Shown here: positions 57,301 through 64,000 of the stretch, one piece after another
Layout: the number at the start of each line of letters is the position of its first letter
How positions within the stretch are numbered: the stretch's first letter is position 1
Origin: Aphrocallistes beatrix
Lineage: Eukaryota; Porifera; Hexactinellida; Sceptrulophora; Aphrocallistidae
DNA: 64,000 nucleotides
Direction of reading: 5' to 3'
Assembly: GCA_963281255.1 (NCBI GenBank)
Contig: OY725490.1
Location: 4,650,001 to 4,714,000, forward strand
Notes under the pieces: generated by a model
What the model was told of the DNA's origin: nothing
Seen by the model: the letters and a program-made list of their open reading frames with translations, nothing else
Databases searched by the model: none
Translations under genes and position numbers: made by a program

Positions 57301-57347
57301 CTAGAGAACATGATCTAACAAAAAAAATGCATTTTTCTCCATCTCTA
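54313..57347. mobile_element. 3.0-kb DNA transposon with ~300-bp TIRs, TSD ATGAACAG
   Basis: Left arm TAGAGATGGGGGAAAATGC...AACACGATAAACACAGGTGA (54313-54610); right arm TCACCTGTGTTTATCGTGTT...CATTTTTCTCCATCTCTA (57049-57347). The arms are near-identical inverted repeats of about 300 bp. ATGAACAG is duplicated exactly at both sides (54305-54312, 57348-57355). The host without the insertion is visible in other mosaic-repeat copies. Terminal TAGAGATGG and the 8-bp duplication resemble hAT, but the very long arms do not, and the transposase (54979-57039) is of a family I do not recognise. Confidence 0.85.
54979..57039 (+). pseudogene. Transposase-like gene of unrecognised family, decayed
   Basis: Pieces in order: 54979-55401 (MPLTRQQCEHNLFGSS...; cysteine-rich end CRCFDN...NCRCK), a TAG, then the same frame to 56061 with CIGFDGRKDETLS; frame change near 56015; 55977-56486 with ILADGTNVNVGKHAGVI, RPLQWLICLLHFSGE and HSRWLTANRV; frame change near 56460; 56458-56727 with VLNIYAPMWFRGK; two stops; 56761-57039 with PCHSQGVERAVKEMTRASK. 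FDGRKD, LADGT and the E of GVERAVKE are candidate D-D-E residues of an RNase H-fold transposase. About 680 codons in all. From memory, LQW-LLH and H-Q-VER motifs recur in unnamed proteins of invertebrate genomes. Inactive here: at least three stops and two shifts. Confidence 0.6.
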
Positions 57348-57355
57348 ATGAACAG

Positions 57356-58310
57356 ACAGATTTTTGAAATTTTGAAAATTGTTAAAAATTCATACCAAAA
57401 CACCCGAGGAATTCTATTTTTAGTAATTTTGACACTATTTTTTTCTTAATTCTCTTTTTATTTGTATTATCAAAATTATGTCTGTTCATTATGTTCTACT
57501 CTTCGAGATCTATCAGAAACCTTTAAGTTTTCGTCCCTATGTTAAATCTACAAAAAGTTATCACCTCTATAATTGCTGAAAAAAAAGTCTCAGAAAATAG
57601 GATTTATAAAATATTTATATATGTCCCTCAATTTCCATTAGTTTTAACTGCTTTGGAATATTAAATAACATTCAAATATCCTTATTCGACAACTTATAGC
57701 ACTACTTAACTTCAAAATATGGTATATCAAATTTTTCTCCATCAAAAGTGGGAAAAAATGGTCATTGCTGACTGGCCACCCAAAAATAACCACATTCGAT
57801 AGTGTCCACCGGAATTCGATATCAATAACTTCTTCGAACCATGTCAGATCATCATTTTAATACTAAATTCGTGCTCAGCACTAAATTTCCAGCAATTTGA
57901 TATATATATTGACCATATTTGGAGAAGTTTGTGGATGTCCGTGCATAGCAACGGCCAGAAATTTTTTCACATTCCTGGCCGTTGCTAGGAACCCGCAGCC
58001 AAAGAATTTCTCCAAATATGTCCAACATATATATCAAATTGCTGGAAATTTAGTGCTGAGCACGAATTTAGTATTAAAATGATGATCTGACATGGTTCAA
58101 AGAAGTTATGGATTTGAGACAAAATGTGTCCTTTTTTAGGCGACACCAGGTGGTACAAGTGGCTCTAAGTGGCGAAATATTAGCATTGAAATTCTAAAAA
58201 TCAAAATTATTGCTTAGAACCCCTTTAGTTATCCTAAAATGGTTAAAAAGAACTTTTGGGAAATTTTTGATAAAAAACAAAATGCCCATAGGAAAGGCCA
58301 ACCTTAAGAT
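57356..58310. repeat. Mosaic repeat with small foldback (57897-58035)
   Basis: Continuation of the host repeat after the transposon. The foldback TTGACCATATTTGGAGAAG / CTTTCTCC-like return arm (GAATTTCTCCAAATATG) encloses AACGGCCAGAAATTTTTTC and its inverse, ATTCCTGGCCGTTG. The same foldback is at 48880-49005. ORFs on both strands here are one palindrome. Confidence 0.75.
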
Positions 58311-59345
58311 ATGACATCGGCCTCTACCGGGACCACAGAGAGATATATGCCCGAACTTTACCTATAGTAAGCGATATATCGCGAACAAATGATCGGATCC
58401 TAACAAATTTTTTTTTGAAACGATCAGAATTTTATTTCTGATCCAGTGATCCCTAAATATCTGATATCAAACAGGCGATTTCTCGAGCATTATATAAATG
58501 AACTCCCTTATAGAGCTATTTTGTTTGGATTATATTTGGCCATTCTTCTAAATCTTTGTGCTATATAATCTCCAAAGGTGCCAAAACAATGTCAAGGTCC
58601 ATACCATTGAAAAATAATCAAATAAGTTAAAAACTAATTGGTGAATGCGTTAAAAACCTCCCATAATTTTTCAATTTTAGTAACGCTAAACCTTAGGGAG
58701 TTAACTCATAAAAATCAAAATAAATACCGTCCAACTAGTACAGGGGGCTTTCAACCTTTTTACTGCTGTGGCCCACCTAGCGTACTACAGAAAAAACCGT
58801 GGCCCACTACATTACTGTGACATTTCTATTTTACTATTAATACTTTTTACTAGCAATAATTAAGAATGGGTGAGGATAATTATATCCTAAACAGAGAGAG
58901 GGTGTTCCAATTTATGATGAATTCGTATCCAAATTATACATCAAATATTAACTCTAGCCTATTATCTAATGAAGCCACATGCTATGTTCACTTTTAAGAG
59001 GCCATATCCACTGTTATTTGGACATTTGGGACAAGATTAGGTGTTCACGTTTCACTTTTCAGAGGTGTTCACAAGTTGGAGGTTAAATAATATGTAACAG
59101 AATGGACAAATTTGGGTCCGAGATTAAGTGTTCATGTTTTGGAGTTGTTCATCTTTTAGAGGTGTTCACTTTTGGAGATTATACTGTATTATTAGATCAC
59201 CAGGCCGTGGCCCACTGGTTGAAAACCACTGAACTAGTACTATCAGATGGTAGACCGCTGTGATACAATGAAATGAACAATAAAAATTTTCGTCGTTTTT
59301 TTTACGCCAGGCAAAGTTTTTCGAGGGCGGTATCCTTAATATAGG
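58311..59345. repeat. Long mosaic repeat, copy interrupted by a hAT MITE
   Basis: 58311-58740 is a direct copy of 39830-40260. A hAT MITE (58741-59231) follows. The host resumes with AACTAGTACTATCAGATGG, as at 40260, and ends with GTTTTTCGAGGGCGGTATCC. Confidence 0.75.
58741..59231. mobile_element. hAT MITE, TSD AACTAGTA
   Basis: CAGGGGGCTTTCAACC and GGTTGAAAACCACTG ends; GTGGCCCAC words just inside both ends; exact 8-bp duplication AACTAGTA (58733-58740, 59232-59239). 491 bp, no ORF of note. Confidence 0.92.
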
Positions 59346-59360
59346 GTATTTGAATATGTA

Positions 59361-60358
59361 CAGGTTTAGGCATAAGTTCTGCACCAAGTTTCATTAGGCC
59401 TAAAATTTCTTATACTCAAACAATCTTAGTTATTATAGTCTTTAGAGATTGTAATTCGAATTTTTCAATGAAATCTTTTAAAATTTTCAATGATTTTAAA
59501 AGATTTTTCGAGTCTAAGACCTGGAACTGTGTTTTGTATGGTGAGTTTTGTGGAGATAAAATGTGTCCTTACGCGCCGCAAAAAACGAGAATCAGGACCC
59601 ACTGCTTTTCAAATTATCTTTCTAGATTCCTTATATGGCAACTTGGACCACGATAAAGGCGGGACGCTGCGTTGAATTTCGCGGGATATGGCGGGACGCA
59701 ATAGAATAGTATTATACATATAATACAAAAAGCGGGACATAATGAGGAAACTTCATGTAAAAGCGGGACATTCGAGAAAATTAGCTCAATAGAAGAAAGC
59801 AGGACATCCCGCCCAAAATGGGACAGTTGGCAAGTATGAGATTCTAGGGCAAATTAGTTCTCACATTTTCCTCGAACCCTCTAAATTTATAGAAATATAG
59901 GATGTTTAGATCAGTATATATTGATCCATTTGGAACAGATTTTTTGGTGATGTGAAAAAATTGTGCCATTTTGGGTGATTTTGCAAAATGTACCTAGTTT
60001 GAACTCGTGAAATAATGATTTTATCTCGTTTCTGATAATGAATTCAATGGATGTGTGAAATATTTCCATGGTGAATGAAAGGTATCTGGTGCTAAATCGT
60101 AATGGAACATCGTTTATAGAGACATTTTTTACAAAAGCAGTGGCCCTGATTCTCGATTTTCGCTGCATGGCAGGACGCATATTTTCTCCACCAAACTCAC
60201 CATACAAAACACAGTTCTAGGTCTTAGACTCGAAAAATCTTTTAAAATCATTTAGAATATTCGAATTACATCTCTAAAGACCATAATAACTATGGTTGTA
60301 TGAGTATAAGAAATTTTATGCCTAATGAAGCTTGGTGCAGAATTTCTGCCTAACCATG
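59361..60358. mobile_element. Palindromic TA-flanked MITE with nested insert
   Basis: CAGGTTTAGGCATAAGTTCT at the left pairs with AGAATTTCTGCCTAACCATG at the right; TA outside. Body similar to 2149-2912 (AGGACCCACTGCTTT; AAGCAGTGGCCCT). About 59636-59836 is an insert whose ends TGGCAACTTGGACCACG and TGGGACAGTTGGCAA carry repeated GCGGGAC words. Called ORFs on either strand are shadows. Confidence 0.75.
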
Positions 60359-60570
60359 TATAATCTGATTTTGACACTTTAAAATATTAAGCTAAGCTTT
60401 TTATGAGATACGTAGATTAAATGTTTATGAGACTATTACCTTCTAAGGTTTAAATTTGCCAATTAATGATGTATTGATGAGATTGAACCTTATTTCTGAT
60501 TTATTGATGTTTCTAAATTAATTTGTTTTATTTCTTCCGATAATTTTTCATAGTTATAACGATAAATAAG
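60359..60570. promoter_or_regulatory. 5' flank of the TMEM39-like gene
   Basis: About 210 bases of unique AT-rich DNA between a MITE and the start codon; the promoter and 5' UTR must lie here or further upstream. No clear core element is recognised. Confidence 0.35.
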
Positions 60571-61689
60571 ATGATGGGATCAAAAAGCTCTCAACCTCCT
60601 TATATTATTCAGGTGTCATTCCAACAAGTTATTACTTCATTTGTATCTCAAACAGATCAGATTTCTTTCAATTCATATTTGAGTGGTTCTTTTTTCGATC
60701 TAAACAATTTGGAAAGTGTTGTTTATGAAGTTTATTTGGCATTTTTCCTTGTATTTTCTCTTTTTATTCAATTTTTCTTGATATATAATTCCAACCTATT
60801 TTTGATGGATATTGATTTATTTTTGTTTATTTCGCTTATATTGTTCAGGCGCATGTTGTGGAATCTTTTCAAATTTTCCTTTGAGGATACTCGAGAGTCT
60901 ATTTCTTTATTTTGTATTTTTCATATATTTCGGGCTACTTTTTTATTATCATCTTTCTTTATATTTGTTTATTTATTTATTCAGGTAGCATCAAATATTT
61001 CTTATTGTGAAAATTTAATTATATTTTTTCCTGCATTACTTTACTTCTCAATGTTTGGAGTTGATTTTGAGCCTAGACGACACCGATTTCGTTATTCTAA
61101 TAGTAAAGATATTTTCTCAATTTTGAGCACTTCTCCACCATTGTCTTCAAGAAATCAATGTACTTCGTTGTATCCGAAGTGTTATTATATCATTAGGCCT
61201 TTACTCGCAGTCATTGATTCATCTTTGATAAGGCAAGAAATTATTTTGATAGCGAATGATTTTTATATTAGACTGAAACAATGGATGTATAATGTAATAC
61301 TAATTATTTTTTTAGTGGGATTTCTCCCTTTATACTTCATTAATTCTGCTTCTTCATCCGATTACCATTTGTGCTATATACATTGTTTTTCAGTGATAAT
61401 TATAACGTGTGTACTTTATTCAATTCATTTCTTTTCAAAAAATTATACTCATTTAATTTTTGACATTTCTGAAGTTTCTCATTATCTTTCTCTGCCACAT
61501 AATTGTTGTCTATTTTCCTATTTGTTGCCATATCGCTTGATAATATTCAGTTTAACATCTCCTTCATTAATGCTCATCTTTTTTACATTCAACATATATT
61601 TTATGTACTATTGTTATTTGTGGTTTCATTACATTATTCTATTAGCTATTAATTTACACGGTTTAGTTATAATTTATTATTATTTCTAA
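60571..61689 (+). CDS. TMEM39-family membrane protein, shortened
   Basis: 372 residues, intronless, very hydrophobic, with about eight membrane segments (about 51-73, 79-97, 112-139, 148-163, 240-258, 267-287, 321-338, 340-370). Match to human TMEM39A/B: YEVYLAFFLVFSLFIQFF against FEFLFFIYLLVALFIQYI; ILFRRMLWNLF against MLARRLVWALI; SSLIRQEIILIANDFYIRLK then VGFLPLYFI against LIRNEVE...DFNHRIKEVL...FLPLCFV. The family are ER proteins tied to secretory traffic and autophagy control. Compared with about 490 residues in vertebrates, the tryptophan-rich loop between segments 6 and 7 is missing (about 60 residues). No in-frame stops, so it is probably functional though fast-evolving. The start is the first of two adjacent ATG codons. 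Confidence 0.75.
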   Translation: MMGSKSSQPPYIIQVSFQQVITSFVSQTDQISFNSYLSGSFFDLNNLESVVYEVYLAFFLVFSLFIQFFLIYNSNLFLMDIDLFLFISLILFRRMLWNLFKFSFEDTRESISLFCIFHIFRATFLLSSFFIFVYLFIQVASNISYCENLIIFFPALLYFSMFGVDFEPRRHRFRYSNSKDIFSILSTSPPLSSRNQCTSLYPKCYYIIRPLLAVIDSSLIRQEIILIANDFYIRLKQWMYNVILIIFLVGFLPLYFINSASSSDYHLCYIHCFSVIIITCVLYSIHFFSKNYTHLIFDISEVSHYLSLPHNCCLFSYLLPYRLIIFSLTSPSLMLIFFTFNIYFMYYCYLWFHYIILLAINLHGLVIIYYYF

Positions 61690-62036
61690 AAATTTCAGCC
61701 ATTCAGGTCAAAATCGTTCGTAATTGTTTAATACCAATGTATTTTTGTAAAAGTATTAAAAATCCTTTTCAACTAGAATATTCCTCATTTGAATTAGTTA
61801 TTGAGTTATTTTAATGCTTAATCGCTGTGTAAATGTTAAAATTATCAAAAGTGTTAAAACTACTTTGACCCGGGGATGAGGTTGAAATTTGGAATGTCAG
61901 CCAAATTGCACTAGTTACAACTTGTCCCACCAACTCGTCCCAAATGCCAATGCGTCCCAAATCAACTCATCCCAAATACCAACTCGCCCCAAATTCCAAC
62001 TTGATTCCTAATTTACAGTGGTAATTTTTAGATATA
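61690..62036. repeat. 3' flank with short CCCAAAT-CCAACTCG tandem
   Basis: 61915-62005 contains about five imperfect repeats of the 16-17 base unit CCAACTCGTCCCAAATG. A related run (CCAACTCGTACCA) occurs at about 5225-5265. The rest is AT-rich with no gene. Confidence 0.6.
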
Positions 62037-62224
62037 CAGTCTACTCTGCTTAATAGGGTCACTGTTTAATAGGGTCAACCACTTAATAGGGCCACTTTTG
62101 GCAAGACCGGAATAGCTCTCACATATCGAAGTTAATACAAAAGATTTCAATTAATAGGGTTCTCCGCTTAATCGGGGCAAAATGTCCTCTGACCGATGTG
62201 ACCCATATTAAGCGGAATCGACTA
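62037..62224. mobile_element. Tigger/pogo-like MITE, 188 bp
   Basis: CAGTCTACTCTGCTTAATAG and ATTAAGCGGAATCGACTA, TA-flanked. More diverged than the copies at 23443 and 35553. Confidence 0.85.
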
Positions 62225-62381
62225 TATTTAGATATAAAATCGAACAAAAAATAGGTACAAGTTGACTGTTCCCCGAATTTTGAAGTATACCATCAAAAAC
62301 CATACCAAGCATCCTTTGGAGACTTTAAAAACAAAATGCCCCCTTAGCTCTTTGAATTTGAACTAAAATTTGTAAAATTTC

Positions 62382-62982
62382 CAGTGGCGGCGACAGGGTA
62401 TGGCGCGGTAGGGCGACCGCCCCATTAGCCAAACATCTCGCCCCACCTCCGGTGGGGCGAGATTTATTTATTTTTAATTTAATTTTTTATTTTTAGTCAA
62501 AAATTCTGATATTATGTATGTATACACCGGTACGATGCTGTTATGTCCCTGATTAATTGCTACAGCTACTCACATGACAGAAATGTCGGGATGTAATTGC
62601 GAAACTGACTGTATGTTCATCTCCTTGAAAATACTGCGCAATATTTCATGTCTTGCATGTTCATGCAGACGAACATGCCTAATGAACATGCAATCAGATC
62701 CGCATGTCGCATATGCCACGAGGTATCTTTATCCGTACACGGCGCTTACTGTTTTCTATGCACACACCATTGTAATTTGCATTCTAAGTAACTTGTAAGG
62801 ATAACTAAAATTTATGTGGGTATGAGCGTATGACTAAAATTTATATAAAAAATGTTGAATAATTACGGGAATTTCTAGAGTCTCAGCGAATTTGATTAAC
62901 AAAGGGAAATTGATTCGCCCCAACGGAAATCGGCCCGCCCACGCTTCGCCCCCCCAGGGTTTTGAGGCTGGCGCCGCCCCTG
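62382..62982. mobile_element. hAT MITE, TSD AAAATTTC
   Basis: Left CAGTGGCGGCGACAGGG; right GGCTGGCGCCGCCCCTG; exact 8-bp duplication AAAATTTC at 62374-62381 and 62983-62990. Inner CGCCCCACCTCCGGTGGGGCG is a palindrome. 601 bp. The ORFs inside show no transposase motifs. Confidence 0.9.
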
Positions 62983-63149
62983 AAAATTTCCTTTCTCGAA
63001 TCTTTGGTTGCAGCATAACTCAAAAAGTATTAATTATATTATATACGAGTATAATCCAGGCTCAAAAAAGACTTCGATCTTTCAAGAACCTTTGAGGGTA
63101 GTTGCAATTTACCCATGTTATAATGTTGTTTATCGATTTCGGCGTATGG

Positions 63150-63710
63150 AAATTTATGAGTTTGAGACAGCGTAGCTCTCAAGGGCTATATAAGACCATA
63201 TTAACTACTCTTAAAGATACCCCCCGCGAAAAATTAGTCGATTTGGCTTACACCATATTATAAAAGAAAGCTATATGATGTTAAGCGTGGACAGGTATTT
63301 CCTTTTAGAAATACTTACACAATCCCAACCGCTTTTGATTCTCATGTCTAGTTTTTGAGATACACCGTCTCATAGTTGATTTGTTTCGTTTTCGCTAGCA
63401 CATCCCAATGATAGATCCCCGTCCCTCAAAATATAGTTTAGAACATACCATAAGAACAAATGCTTCCAAATTTGAATAATAGATAATGAATCAGATTTGC
63501 AAATCCATTGGACCAAAAGAAAGTTAAAATGACAAATATTCTAAATTTTATAGGATCTGAAAAGAAGTACCAAAACCCCTAAAGCGTCCGTATTTTTTTG
63601 GAAATCAGTAGTTAAATTACCAGGTTAAAAATAAAGAAAATCATTACAAAATGATATAGAACAACTGTTGAAATTTTCATACGCTATATTTTCCCATTCA
63701 CCCAAAGTGA
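63150..63710. repeat. Long mosaic repeat, fragment
   Basis: GATGTTAAGCGTGGACAGG, TCTCATGTCTAGTTTTTGAG, GCTAGCACATCCCAATG and AACAACTGTTGAAATTTTCA match 51040-51480 in order. 63711-64000 shows no recognised feature. Confidence 0.7.
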
Positions 63711-64000
63711 AATTAAATTCCCTATTAGAAATACTAGGGATATTTATCGCATCGTTGAGATTTCGATCACTTTAGTATTAATTATTTCAACGTTTAAGCA
63801 ATCAAGTTCCAGTTCTTGATTAGATTGTGGAATATCTAACATGGGGGTTGACTCAAGACAACTATCATTATCTCAACTCTTAGATATCTTACCACCTCTA
63901 TCAATATATGCGTTCCCTTGATATACCACCACCTTATTGTCGGACTTGTTCAACTCACCCTTAGATGACATCTCAACAGCTACTAAGTCCTTTATCTGCC

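Noticed and set aside
57852..58082. Two 61-codon ORFs with nearly identical C-termini on opposite strands
   Set aside because: They are the two arms of the small foldback at 57897-58035, not a duplicated peptide.
62574..62798. Cysteine-rich 74-codon ORF as a secreted peptide
   Set aside because: It lies inside the hAT MITE 62382-62982, has no signal peptide, and is more simply non-coding filler.

Overview
The window is about 64 kb of AT-rich eukaryotic nuclear DNA, most likely from a metazoan, probably an invertebrate. Evidence for this is a cap methyltransferase, a TMEM39-type membrane protein and a talin-type FERM protein, together with introns of 46-59 bases and Tc1/mariner, Tigger/pogo-like, hAT and Helitron-like elements. 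I cannot place it below Metazoa; parasitic crustaceans, mites and similar lineages all remain possible. There is no sign of prokaryotic organisation. Host codons are standard: every tryptophan codon of the cap methyltransferase is TGG.

Host genes are few islands in repeats. A spliced minus-strand gene of unknown function lies at 7603-6859 (three exons, introns of 53 and 59 bases), with a possible second spliced gene at 6600-6110. A talin-head-like FERM ORF lies at 12896-13771. An intronless, apparently intact cap 2'-O-methyltransferase (CMTR1) lies at 26320-28908, and an intronless, shortened TMEM39-family gene at 60571-61689. These genes do not form an operon or an obvious pathway; they look like unrelated neighbours.

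The rest is a stratified transposon deposit. (i) A non-autonomous Helitron-like family, here called HC, starts with TCCTTACTATTAAAAC and ends in a GC-rich hairpin plus CTTG, inserted between A and T. It has more than a dozen copies (11.4-12.5, 14.4-19.3, 22.5-24.1, 43.6-44.1, 47.7-48.6, 52.4-54.0 kb). (ii) A foldback family has ends CATAGCCTAC/GTAGGCTATG and 7-bp target duplications (4.7, 8.4, 16.6, 24.8 kb). (iii) A decayed DD37E Tc1/mariner element at 9511-11284 sits inside a foldback and itself contains a MITE. (iv) A 5.8-kb ZMYM1-type hAT element (30399-36197, TSD TTCATATA) is split by a 2.4-kb second hAT (32050-34452, TSD CTCTAGTA). (v) A 3.0-kb element (54313-57347) has roughly 300-bp inverted repeats, an 8-bp target duplication and a transposase family I do not recognise. 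(vi) Many MITEs are present. (vii) A mosaic of long non-coding repeats fills much of 38.9-63.7 kb.

A decayed coding tract of unknown origin, possibly viral, lies at 20.24-21.06 kb. The nesting gives clear relative ages, and several repeats supply paralogous empty sites that define element ends exactly.
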